A stretch of DNA of 64,000 bases. Source: Paralichthys olivaceus (lineage: Eukaryota > Chordata > Actinopteri > Pleuronectiformes > Paralichthyidae). The stretch's first letter is position 1, and the number at the start of each line of letters is the position of its first letter. Made by a program: the position numbers and the translations under genes. This document shows positions 35,901 through 48,410 of this stretch, in pieces. The notes beneath the pieces were generated by a model, which ran no database searches, was not told where the DNA came from, and saw only the letters and a program-made list of their open reading frames with translations. The stretch lies in contig NC_091093.1 of assembly GCF_024713975.1 (NCBI RefSeq), positions 7,599,001 through 7,663,000 of the forward strand, in the 5' to 3' direction.

Positions 35901-38900
35901 GCTGTGTGATAACGATGTTGTATTCTTCCCTCATCAGTCATAGTATCTACAGTTTCTAAAAAACCGATTCATTGGTTTCTCGGACACAAGTTTAAGAAAA
36001 TGTAACAGTAAGAATGAATTCTAAGATGCCTGAGAATAGGCGTAAAGCACAAGCAAAACAGCAAATAAATTCATATGGAAATGTGTGTCACCTGATGGTT
36101 GGTGCTGAGCAAGGACAGAAGACGATCCCAGTTGTCACGATCATAGTTCACTCTGAAGTATCCAGATACGTTGGTGTTTGCTAGCACCCAGTCATTTCCT
36201 GACACCCTCATCAGACTGTTGGTGTCTGGTGCAAAATAGAAAACAAAGAGAGGCTTAAGATTCAAAAGATTCAGTAAACACATTTACCGGTGTTTGAGAC
36301 CACCAATCAAGTAAAACCAGAGGTGGGTGAACCCGCCTTTAGCCCCCACCAGTTCCCCTTGGTGGTGTGCTGACTGGTTTTATATTTTTTTTTAAATACT
36401 TCACAGAACTCAGAAAAAATGCAACAATGTATCTTTATTGTAATTTCATATTCATAGTATTATGAATGAATTGTGGTTCAATTGTTCCCATTTTGTAGAG
36501 TGGATACTGTACAAAACAGGGTATGCTAGATTCCCCTGCTCCTCCATTCTCCCTTCCTCAGTGGAAAGATGTGAGGTCAACCTATCATCACATTCAGCAA
36601 GATTAATTGACCCACTGAGACATTTTATCATTTAATGAGGGATAGAAAACCACTACAGTGAATGGAACCATCCGTTTCATGTATTTTATTTGGTGCATCT
36701 GCCCAGTGCTGCCCATGTTGCCCCTATCCAAGCCCCCCACTGGGTAAAACGTTACACACTGCAAGTCCAATGTAGAAGAGGTAATTGTACCTGTCTTCTG
36801 AAGGAGCCAGTACTGTTGCTGCTCCACACCTGTCTTCATCCATTTAATAGGGACATACCATGTATAACTGGAACGAAGCACAGGTAAAGACAGTGAGACA
36901 GTTTAAAAAGTGGAACATTATTTATTTATTTTAGCCATTTATTTTATCCCTTCAAGTATTTCATGGATTGCCACGAAATTTGATACAGACATTCTTTGTC
37001 CCCAGAGGTTGAATCCCCAATGGTTTGTATCTGACATTGACATGCTAACATGCCAAAATAAACATGGTGAAAAGGGGAAATATTACACTTAACATCCACA
37101 TTGTAGCTATGCCAATACACGCATGTGCATCAATTAGCTCAAAGCACCACCTCGCCTAAGTAAAGCTTCACCAAGCTGCTAGCATGGCTGCAAACTCTTG
37201 TGAAAACTTGGTGATTTATGATATCACAATTCCCAGTCACAGCAATTCAATTTGTGTTTCAAACTAAAGTGATTGAAGTAGAAAAGTATCCAAATGGAGG
37301 AAAATGCATTTATTAATCTCATAATCTATCATCTACATGGAACCTACAGAATAAGGTAAAACTGATTCCTACTTGAACTCAGAGGGCCTGTCCACTACAG
37401 ATTCTGGATCCAACAGGAAGTGTTTCTGAGTGATACTTCCTGTCCGGGTGTCAATAGTGACCACTGGAAAGCCCATCTGGAGAGTCCAGCGGTTCATGAT
37501 GTCATGGACAGTGTGTGGAATATGAATACCTGGTGTGTTTTCAGCTGCCTGAGAACAAACAGAGGGCAGCAAGGATTCAGAAGAAAGACACATTTCCAAG
37601 TAAAATTTAGCATAACACATTTTTTTTTTTAGCAGAACCAACCTGTTGGAGATGGTCCCATAGGTCTGTATACACTGTGTTGCTGAATGCAAATTTGTTC
37701 AGGTAAGACTGCGGAGAGAAAAAACACACAGTCGGTTATTCACACAGGAAATCAGAAATCTTGAGTTAAAATAAAATCTATTGGTATTTTGTAGGTTACA
37801 CAGTAAAAAAAAACTCTAAAACAAAACTCTCTCACCACCACAGACAGAGAGTGGCAGTTATAATTAAGTTTTGAGGTTGTGAAACAGGGTTAATTCTCAC
37901 GCTGAGTCCTCTGGCAAACACGGGCTCTGTGAGAAACTCTGACAGCATCTTGAGCACGGCCGCTCCCTAAAGGCAACAAACATAGAAACCACAAGAACTT
38001 GGTTGACTTGAATTTCTCATAACAGTGTAGTTTTTTGCATTCACTCCAAAGCAACTACTAAAACATTTTGCTCTGATGGTGGGACAGGGCTCGAAGAGAA
38101 ATGGCGAAATCAAAATCAAGCACAATAGAAAAACGGGTGTTTCTTGAATTTGCCTGAGTGACTTAAACGCAAGCGTATTTTGAGAGTTCTTGTGTTTCCT
38201 ATCAGAGGATCAGACCTTGCTGTAGGAGATGGAGTTAAACATCTCGCTGATCTGTGGAGGGGTAATGACCTCCTCTTCTCGGCGGGACAGTGGGTGAGAG
38301 GAGGCGAGGGCGTCCACTCTGAAAACCTTGTGCACGTCTGATAGAATGATCTGGTCTTTCTGTAGTCAAGCAGAGAGGTGAGTTAGTGCAGGTGTTTTAA
38401 CCAAAACATATCTGTGAGTTTGTTGATGTGTGAAGTGGTCACAAGGTTTCCTGTCTCACCATATTCCAGGTGGGCTCAGCATAGTTGGCACCCAAGTATT
38501 CAACATATGATGCAAAGCCCTCATTCAACCACAGGTCATTCCACCATTGCACTGTCACCAGGTTGCCAAACCACTGACAAACAAACAAAAATACACACTT
38601 TACAGAGATGAAGAGATAAAGAAAAGAGATAAAGCCAGACTAACCACTTACCCCTCATTTAACCTTGGCACACTGTCAGGAAACTAATGTTTCTACAAAC
38701 TCTGTTTGGGACAGTGAATTAAAGCTTTTGGCAAACATAGATCCCAAAGTTTCATCCCGAGAAATATATTTTAAATACATCTACAAGAAGGCAAGGTCAA
38801 TTTGTCCCCAGGTGGTGATCTGCCCTCTTTTCTTTGGCAAATGGAGGTTGAGTACTCTGGCTTAAAATGTATTTTTAATATTTCTGTGTTATTCATTAGA

Positions 38901-41900
38901 GTGGTGAAAGAGCTGAATGAGATGGATGCTGATTATAACCCCTACTTTTTAACTCACTCATTCTTTTCTCCTGCTTACGAAAACTGTGATGACAACCATT
39001 TGGCGGTAATGTGACAGCCTACCATGTGTGCAAGTTCATGGGCAATGACGGTTAGAACTCTCTCTTTGTTTCCAGTGGAGGATTCGAGGGGATCATAGAG
39101 CAGAGCAGTCTCCCTGTATGTGACCAGACCCCAGTTCTCCATGGCCCCAGCATTGAAGTCTGGCAGAGCTATCTGATCTAGAGAGAACAAGGACGTCAGA
39201 AATTCAAGAACAAATTGTGTTAGAAATTAACCTTAACTACAATAGTAGCCCTAGTTATGATCTATTTCTACTTGAATGAAGATGATGTCTTCATTCAAGT
39301 AGAAATACACAATTGGAAGTCAGAATTGTTACTTTGCATGTCTAATAAAACAGTCTTGTGAATTGTACCTACATCTGATTCACCAATCTGTGTTTGAAAT
39401 TCCATTTGCTTGTTTGTCCAACATTCCCAAGACGTATTCGACAGCGTTGGTGAAAAAACTGTGAGTACGGAATATTAATGTAACATTTATGTCGTGTTTT
39501 TGCTTTTGGCCATGTTGATTGGTTGGTTGGTCTCTTATTTGTTGGTTGGTTGGTTGGTCAAACTGACTGCCTACCACTTGGTCCAGACTGAAATATCTCA
39601 ACAACTATCGAATGGATTGTGAAGAATTTTGTCCAAACCAAAGTCTTGTTCACTTTCTTGCGAAATATGTAAATGTACTAAGAACAACATTCTTTGCTCA
39701 GGGCCAGAGAAATATAACTTTCCACATAATGTACTGTGTAATACACACACAACACAGATTTTTGTGCTATGACATAGACATGCGCTTTGTTTAGTGCTTA
39801 TTAAAAATGTTTGTATGCTAATATGCGTTGCTGCAGCATTTTGGTGCTGAGTTAACCTGCCTGACTTGGAGAGCGGATATGAAGCGTTGTAGTAGTGCTC
39901 ATAGAACTTAAGGATTGGCCCTGTTACATTGAGAGCGTAGTCTCCCTGTCTGTCAAATACGGCTTCTCTCCGAGCCCAGATTCGGATCTGCAAAGATTAT
40001 TAAAGACACAACAATGGATCAAAACAAGAGAAAATCTCCTCTTTTAAGGCTATTAATTTACTTCTGTAGTCACAGGGAGATACAGTCGGATGATGTGACC
40101 TCTGTCCCTTTCCTTCCTAGGATTGGTTTTTGTACTTCTGGTGTTCGAAAATTCCTATCGTATGTATATATTTACATGTATACATAAAAATGAAAATGAA
40201 GCTATGAATAATATGATATTCTAATACATTTCTTACCAGCAGATTGTTGTTTAGGCTTGTCTGAATGCTGAAAAAGTCACTGACGATAAATGCCAGCAGA
40301 TATGTGGACATTCTCTCTGTTGGCTCAAATCTTGTTACTGTGACAGGAATGCCGTTGATGACAGAGTTTGCAGCTTCTGTATCAGAAGAGGACAAGTCAC
40401 ACCTTGACACTCTGTTAGTATTAACAGCATCTGTTGTCCATGTTATTAATTATTTACAATGACACAGTCTCTGACACTCTCACTAACACGTGTGCTAAGA
40501 AACTTACTACTCTGTTCCCATTTCTGGTCTTTACATTGCAGTTACTGAAATTATACCATTTTCAGCATGTTTTTCTGTTCTTATGGGATTTTACAAATTT
40601 CTTCTGCGCTCACCTCAGATAAATAAGATGTAAGAAAAAGTCAAAAGTTTTAAGATTTCTAAAACAAACCAATTTCCATGCCGTTGGACAGAGCCACGGT
40701 GCCTTGGACGTGAATGAGGGTGACATTGAAGACAGCTTTCATGGCTGGCTCGTCAAAGCAAGGGAATGCTTTCCTGGCATACGTTGCTTGCATCTGCGAG
40801 GTAGCAACCACTCTGCAAAATGTTTTAATCCAATATTGCTCAACAAAGAAGAACATTGGAACCATGAAAATAAACTCTCCATGATTATGTTAGCATGAAT
40901 ACAGAAATTCCGATATTAAACAGATCAAGCCAATAGTCTGAAAAAGACACTGACATGTAAACAGCATTTTCTGATCACCTTAACCTGAATAAGGGTCATA
41001 ATGGAATTAAGGCACGTGAGGTATTCTGTCCTTGATCACATTATGTAGACATATGTCTTTAAATGTCCTATTAGTATTTTAACCGTATTTGTGACATTGA
41101 CATATGGCAGTGACATTACAAACATACATTACACAAAATTAGAAAGAAAACAACATGTTATACGGTAGCATCGTACATTAAACGTTTGCAGGTTGGGCTC
41201 TTAAAACTAGTGGAATAATGTCAGACATAATGGCATAGTGGACTTATTGACGTGTCATTATCTATGTTCATAAGACTATGTCTGATGTGAATGGAAATAT
41301 GAACAGAATATTCGACTAGCAAGTCCTATAAACATCATAATCAAAATAATGTTCTTCTGAATGAGGTCAATAGTCTGAATATCGGTCTCCATGTAAACGT
41401 AGTCAAGAAAAGGAAAAATGGTGCACCACTCTGCTTTGCTGTGTCATTGCTTACTTCTTCACACCATCCTCAACGTATTCACTCCTGTAGAAGCCCTCCA
41501 GGTCGTCCGCCAGCTCTCCCTGAAATTCAGTGTGAAGTACATAGGTTGCTCCTGCAGATAGTCTGCTGTGCAGCTGAAGAACCATATACTCTGTCTTCAC
41601 CACAAACCAAGTCTTTCGTACAGCAGGCGCAGGGACTTCACCCAGGCCACCCAGCGTAGCATGTTTCCCAGTGAGGTTCAGCTTATTGGAATGGATGATG
41701 ATAAGGTCTGTTTCCTTCACACATTTGAAGACCACCGCTGAGTGTCCAGTGAAGATGTACATGCCGTCTGCGTTAGGCTCCAGCCGTGGCCACAGGGTCA
41801 CATTGTAACTGACAGGAACCAGGGAGTCTGGAAGTCTGTAGTGGTCCCAGGGCTCCTTTGAGGCGAAGGGTGTAGTCGATGGTGATGGCATGCTGGTGTT

Positions 41901-42050
41901 CTCTGTCGCTTCATCTCCAGGTCCGCTTGTATTCTTGGCTCTTTCCTTGTTATAAGCAATGGACAAAGCTATAATTGTGACCAATGCACAGAACGCTAAT
42001 ACAAGCATTGCAAGGCCCACATTTTTACTGATGTAGTAGACTTTCCCCAT
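32912..42050 (-). CDS. anpep: Aminopeptidase N (copy B), M1 zinc ectopeptidase
   Basis: Twenty coding exons (high to low): 42050-41455, 40812-40670, 40376-40237, 39987-39861, 39177-39023, 38573-38460, 38359-38216, 37966-37901, 37708-37643, 37548-37373, 36867-36791, 36225-36092, 35832-35777, 35694-35547, 35448-35357, 35237-35127, 34941-34774, 33509-33369, 33254-33173 and 33064-32912. Total 2,889 nt (962 aa plus stop), all phases consistent; 16 of 20 exon lengths equal those of copy A. It has an MGKVYYISK tail, membrane anchor at about 12-32, a longer Ser/Thr/Pro stalk (about 40-62) than copy A, GAMEN 346-350, HELAH 382-386, E405 and the ISYSK tyrosine. Two oddities: residue 210 is Tyr ([13 protein letters not shown]) where copy A and human have Asp, and intron 4 has a GC donor. 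It is a plasma-membrane peptidase by family. Catalytic residues are intact, so it is not a pseudogene on this evidence. Confidence 0.93.
33620..33910. mobile_element. Fragment of a short DNA transposon in an anpep-B intron
   Basis: Shares CTTTCACACATGcACAAcGCAGC-like sequence with the element at 3309-3552 and contains CATCTTGACATCTTCGTC and ACGACACCAC blocks typical of related fish elements. Termini not resolved. Confidence 0.35.
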
Positions 42051-44544
42051 GTCTGATTCAGGAGGTCAGAGCAGGACAGTCAGGGGTCTCAGTCTGTCTT
42101 TGTCCAGCACAGCAGGTTTCTTTCCTCCTCAGTTAATCGTTGAACTATTAACATGGCAGAAAACACATTTTCATAACACCTAAGGAGAAATGGAAACATG
42201 AGATTGGTCAATTAGTTTACAACTCAGCTGCTTTCAGATTTGTAAAAATCAAGCAAAAGTGCTGCTTTGTTCAAAACTGGCATTTTAGTTTCATTATTAC
42301 TGTGTGTTCCAACTACAATATCATGTAATATCAGTGAATGCCAAAGACTACATAGAAATTCTCTCTGGTCAGTGGTGTTGGGTTTCCAGTTGTTATTACT
42401 CCTACTCCTGCTAGAAGTGGACTGAATTGTGGAAAGAAAATAGATAGTGGACAGTGTGGGAGCAAAAACATGCCAGTTACATGATGTGAGAGACAATATA
42501 AATGGTTTAGTAATATGAATTGGTTAAAAACGGAACTAGAATGGAACACGGCCAGTGAGCACAACTACACCGACGGCCAACACGCCCCTTAAATTCAGTC
42601 AATACTTTCTCACACGTATCAGTTACCTAAATGTGATCCATGAATTATCCCCTGGGAAAATGGTGAAAGTGAAAAAACACCTTATCTCAAAATGTGAGTA
42701 AGAAATAAAACACCTACATTTGATTTGTCACTCCCTGGCCCATTTGCATCGTCCCACCAAGTTTCGTAGGAAATACATTCAGTTGTTTTTGTGTAATGTT
42801 CTTTACAAACTAACTAACTATAACAGACAAGGGTGAATACATAACCGCCTTGGCTGAGCAAAATTGGACTTGTCTAAAAAATATAGTGACAAAAGTCAGT
42901 TAAAAGACTGTTGTGATATTGCTGAATATGTTAAGAAATGCTAAACAACATCCATCTAAAGTGTGGGGCACAGGCTCAGGAACTCAAGAGGCTATTGTGG
43001 CCCTGGGTCAGATTTACATGTGTCTGCCCAAAATCAACAGTCCCATTCCCTGAAACTTGTGTTGACTTCTGTCCTTTGAACAAAATGTTCACTTCTCTTT
43101 GCATCTTTATACTATTATCATATTTGTGTTAATGGTTGTACAAACAATGCTGTAAATGTTCAACCCCTGAGTGTATTGGATTGAGCAAGAATGTGTCTTG
43201 CCAGTTCAGCCAAGCAAACGCACAGTAAACAGGGGAACAGAGAGCTTGGCTCTGTCTAACGGCAACAAAAGCAGGAGCTCAAAAGAAAAAATGTTCTTAT
43301 TGCTTCAGCTCTATCTTTTAAACTTTCTCTATCTCTTAACTATTGGCTATTATTGCAAAACTCTATGCTGATAGATGCGGATAGATGCTGAAAAACATCT
43401 ATCTAAAGTTTTTTAACTTGGATCTACCACTTGCAGTACTGTATCTAGGCCTGTTCAATGTCCCAACAAGCCTCTTCATGCCTCCTCTAGAAATACAATT
43501 CTCCTCCTCATCCTTCAATGCTCTCTGTCCAATATTGGCCTTCACTGTTGTCAAAGCAAATGTTTACCTGTGGCCTATTTATATTGAGAGACGTATTATC
43601 TGAAAGTGCTCTCACATGTGTCAATGAGGCACTTGACAAAATAGAGCAGCAATGAAAAGATCAATGTTTATGAGCCACCCTAAGTTTTAAAGCACACAAA
43701 ACCATGTGTGAGCATTACAACATCAAGTTGTGGTCTCTCTGAGGGATACGTTTAGCTTTCTGGATTGCGCACAGCCACCTGTTGTGGTTTTCTTGTAACG
43801 TCATGGTGATGACTCCAGTTTGCTGACGAGGGTATTTTATTGCTCTTGGACAGAACCAACATGTTTTTCTCTTGTCTTATATGCTTAACTTAGTAATCCA
43901 GTGGCTGGTCGTTAATACAATCCAAATCTTGTAAAGAACATACATGTATTTTCCCAAATGTTGAGCATATATATTTCTAGTACATCATGTTGGGCAGGAA
44001 GCTGCTGGCTCAGTATGAGGAATGCACTCTTACTCCAAGTAAATTCTGCACATTATCTTTGCTTTTTTCTCTTCCTAGTACAAAACAGGATAGATGTTTT
44101 TTGTTTTTTGTTTTACTGCAGTACCTTTAGTTTGTCAAAAGCTCAAGTCATTACTGTTATTGCTTGTCTCATGCTCTGGCTTGATATAATGGTATTATAG
44201 ATTTCTTCTCCTTTGTTATTATTACTCTATCCTCCTATAATAATTATAGGTTATTCCTACAGCAACATCTTTTATTGTACTTTGTAATTAACTCTGGGTC
44301 ATTTATTTCTAAAGACTATGTCTAGAGGACTTTCTATCAACAAATGTACAGGGAGGAAACAGTTTGGATCATAAAATGGACTCTGGTTATAATACAATAA
44401 AATGACATCTTTTATCTAATGAAATTCTTTATCCAGTTGTTATGATTCTACCAAACTTCTGCTTCTGTTGTTTAAAAGTCCTGAAGGCCATAGTGGACAC
44501 CACAATCTGCAGGGTGATTAGCCAACTCCTTTCACCAAGTGAAA

Positions 44545-45060
44545 AATAATATTGCTTTTGTCAGGGCTGGGTAAAAGCCAACATCAGCCGCCAGGACTGA
44601 CTCCTGGCCAACGAGAAACAGCACGAGACTGGGAGCTGTAAGTCAAATTGGGGAGTTCACAAAAAAGGCTGCAACAACAAAGCTAAGGCCGGACATGGTG
44701 CTGATCTTGGAAGTCTCCAAGAAGATCTTTCTCTTGGAAGTCACTGTTCCCTTGGAGGAATAGAATGAGCAGGCCAACGAGAGTAAAAGTGCAAAGTTTG
44801 CTGAGCCAGAGGAAGAATGCTACAGAAACTGTTGTTGAATGATCAGAGGCTTTGTTGATAAGTCCTTCAGCAGGGTCTACAAGATGCTGGACATCACAGG
44901 TGCCAGTAAGCGAAGGCCATTTAAGTTATAATCACTGAGGCAGCAGAAATGTCTTCAAGATGACTCTATTTTGGGAGAAAAGAGTTGAGGGTGAGATAAC
45001 GCTACCTGGACACAAGCTGGGGCTTTATCACCCACCACTGAATCAACTGGGCAAAACTCT
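44545..45060 (+). pseudogene. Decayed retroelement ORF fragment (PD-(D/E)XK endonuclease-like)
   Basis: One frame reads TKLRPDMVLILEVSKK then FLLEVTVPLEE followed by a stop, and later DKSFSRVYKMLDITGASKRR. This matches the pattern RPDxVL...ELTVPWEE...GFxGxSL...GITGxxRRR found in C-terminal endonuclease-like regions of fish non-LTR retroelement proteins. It contains in-frame stops and frame changes, so it is dead. Family assignment is from pattern memory, not a search. Confidence 0.5.
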
Positions 45061-46289
45061 GAACTCCCAATGACCATAGGTAACTGAATCCTATCTTAAA
45101 TAATCTGTGGTGCCTGTATTTGGTTTATACCCAGGAATCCTGGAATATATACTTAGTAAAAGAAACTGTACATTATAGAAGAAGGTAAAAGATTTGAAGC
45201 AACAAAGCTTTCCTAAAAACTATCTCATGTGACTTCACTTAAGGTTAGACGTGAAATAATTCTGCTGGACTTAATGTAAGATCAATATGTTTTTCTTCTC
45301 TCCAGGTAAAAATGAATGACTTTACCAGTAGTTGAGTGGTACACTAACATACATCATAGAAGCAAAACCAGACCAACAGGCATGGGGTCACATGATACCA
45401 TGTTACAGATGTCATTTGTCAAACAAAACCTCACTTTGACTTCCTCAAACTAGTGGGAGGCTACAGCCGAAAATAAAGTTTCATTTGTTACAGGAACAGA
45501 ATCTATACATTTGTTTTTGTAGACAGTGATAAAACACCCTTAATCCCATTTCATGTATTTATGTATTTGAAGAATGATATGGGGCTGAAAAGTTCGATGA
45601 GTCCTTCAGTCCTTTTTACACATTAAAAAAAGATCATCCACAGTTATTGCCATGTGAACTTCACAACCTACAGGTAAGACAACATCTGGAAATGATCTGA
45701 TTAAACTCCCTGCAGACCATGACCACACAGGCGAAGACATGCAAGGATTCCTTTATAACACAAAACATTCTCTCATCCGTCTGTGCCTAAAGGATGAAAA
45801 CATCTTAAATCTAGTGTTAATGCTGTAGTTATGCCCTGTGTACACTTACACACCAAATAACAACTACAATTACTTTCTAAACTACTGCTACTCTGCACCA
45901 CTCTCTCCCACGAGGGCAGGATGCAGAAAACATTGTAAAATGTTTTCAGGCTGGATACCCTGAAACTGTAGAAAAGTTGTAACTACTTAATTGTATTCCT
46001 TTTATTCCAATTATTACACCCTAAACAAGAATTGTCAGAGAAATCCACATAATCTATATGATATTAATAATCCTCACAAAATTAAGTTTTAATAAAAAGT
46101 TGAAAGTTTAATACAAGAGATATGTGATTGTGAACATTTTTTTTAACCACACCTAGTCAAATTAAAAAGCTAAGTAAATTTTTCTCCATTATAGTAGGAT
46201 TATGTTTCGTGAAATAGCATTACCGAATCACCAAAATATACTTTTCAATTGCTGATAACTCCGAGAATTTCATAAACATTTAGTTTTAC

Positions 46290-46659
46290 TTCAAGATACA
46301 GTGTGTAGAATGTTGTGATATCTAGTGATGAAATTGCATGTGGCAGCTGAACACCCCTCACCTCACCCTCTCCTTCCAAACATGAAAAAGAACCTGTGGT
46401 AACCTTTAATTGTCATAAAAACTCAAAAGGTGTTTAGTTTGTCCAGTCTGGACTAATGTAAAAAACATGGCGGCCTCCGTAGAGAGGACCCCCTCAAAGT
46501 AAATATAAAGTATTTAAATATAAAGGGCCTTTTCTGGGGTAAAGAAAACTACAATTCATACAATTTATATGAAACAAATTAGTGAAGACATCATGAGAAT
46601 TACATTTCTGTCAATAGTTCCCTTTCCTTTCACCTAAATCTTACACACTGGACCTTTAA
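46290..46659 (+). mobile_element. MITE-like element, copy 3 (most complete)
   Basis: Runs from a decayed left end (CAGTGTGTAGAATGTTG) to a well-kept right end CTTACACACTGGACCTTTAA. It includes CTGGACTAATGTAAAAAACA followed by TGGCGGCCTCC, the ACCCCTCACCTCACCC block and AAAGTATTTAAATATAAAGG. Confidence 0.8.
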
Positions 46660-47434
46660 CTAACAAAATTAACTTTTTACATCTGATGTTGAAAACTGCT
46701 AGCTCAGCAGTGACAATAAGGCACTCCCCACAAATTCTTTGGAAGTTTCGCAATTCTTGGCCATTGGCTTACTCACCACAAAACTTGTCATAACATTGTT
46801 CCTGTCAGAATTCAGTCGAAAGGGACACAATTGACTCATACAAGTATTTAACCAGTGAAATCAGCAGAAATCAGTCACTTTGGCTGCATGTTTCCAGCTG
46901 TAATGAGGCTGAGATTGACCGTTTTTAACACTGTAAGCACAAGTCTGTCTTTTACTTCAACAATACACTTACTTCTTGTGGATTTCTCCTGGAAAGTTCC
47001 ACATTCTGTATCAACAATACATCTATAAATTCATTTGTGGTAATAAAAAAAAAAAAGAGTAGTCTACTGTAACTCACGAAGCAAGAATCCATCATGATCC
47101 CCCCAATTTCCAGGATTACTATTAGTCAGCACAGTTGCAAAATTCAGTGTCCAGGTCACTGGAGAGACAGAATGCCCTGTGGGTTCAGATGGAATACTTC
47201 TTATCTTTGGACTCACTTACCTTTATAAAACACTTTAATAAGATAAAGAAACATGGAGAAATATTGCACTGTTATTGACACACTGTTAGTCTGGAAGGAT
47301 TGTACTGAAAAACTTGGAATAACCATTTGTATTTCTATTTACTCTCCTCTCCTATCCATCAGAATCCTGATCCAAGAACAGATCAATCAATATATATATT
47401 CTTATAAATAATGCAACTTAAATCATTTATTGAC

Positions 47435-47712
47435 TTAAAGGTTCAATGTGATGTTTTCACTAGTGTGTTTCATCTAAATTGTATGAATTGTTTTCTTTAC
47501 CCAGGAATGGGCTCTTTATATTCAAATACTTTATATTCACATGTTTTTTACTGTCGTCCAAACTGGACAAACTGAAACCTTCAGAGTTTTTATGAGAACT
47601 GCAGTTCACCACAGGTTCTCCTTCATGTTGGGAAGGGGAGGGTGAGGTGAGAGGTATGCAACATGCAACCTCACCTCTAGATGTCACTAAATTCTACACA
47701 CTGAACCTTTAA
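47435..47712 (-). mobile_element. MITE-like element, copy 4 (internally deleted)
   Basis: Inverted orientation: begins TTAAAGGTTCAATGTGATG and ends TCTACACACTGAACCTTTAA. Both TTAA ends are kept, but the ATGGCGGCC section is missing. Confidence 0.75.
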
Positions 47713-47879
47713 GAACAGAATAGCCATTCCAAACACAGATTTCTTTAAATATTTAAATTCATCAAAGAAGATAAATTGAGTTTCGGATAATCTGAAATAG
47801 AGGAAATATTAGTTTAAAATCTGTGAATTGTATGACATTCTATCTAAAGGAGGTCATTCATCTTTCTAACACTTCCCTA

Positions 47880-48410
47880 AAGATTTGGGAAAAAGATTAA
47901 TGGTGATTAATGGGATGGTCATGGATGAATGATAGTTGGCTAAGCATATGTGAAAGAAGGCATTTCTCATTTACAAGTCAAATGAGAAAGGAAGCTAACT
48001 TTAAATACATCAAATTCTATCTTACTCCTATATAGATAAATAGGAGACAATTAATAACTTGTGAAACTATAGAAGGAACATGTTTGCATCTATTTTGGCA
48101 ATGTGACCTGTTTGATTCACTCTTTTACCAAATCAATTTTGGAGAAAGAATTTGATTTAAACCCATGTATATATTTATTAAATTTGCCTGATTTAGTTGA
48201 TAACAAATCCAGATTGCTGATTAGGATAACATATTTTGCTAAGAAATGCATAGTTTTATTTTGGAAAAAGTAATCTTGTCCAACCTTTGAGCCCTTTTTA
48301 TATCAAATATTAGATTTTTTGCCATTAGACAGATTAAATAAACATAACCATGGATATATCTTTCAAGTCCTTTTTAGGAGCCGCTATGGAACGTACACCA
48401 TAAACTATAG
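47880..48410 (+). pseudogene. Decayed LINE (L1/Tx1-like) reverse transcriptase C-terminus
   Basis: Frame pieces read ETIEGTCLHLFWQCDLFDSL, then LNPCIYLLNLPD and TYFAKKCIVLFWKK, which follow the order of the GTxxHxxWxC knuckle and the AKKxILxxW segment at the end of L1-type ORF2 proteins. Stops and frameshifts are present. Confidence 0.5.

Noticed and set aside
42132-42151. HNF1 site upstream of anpep-B
   Set aside because: The two half sites are nine bases apart instead of one, so this is not a consensus HNF1 element.
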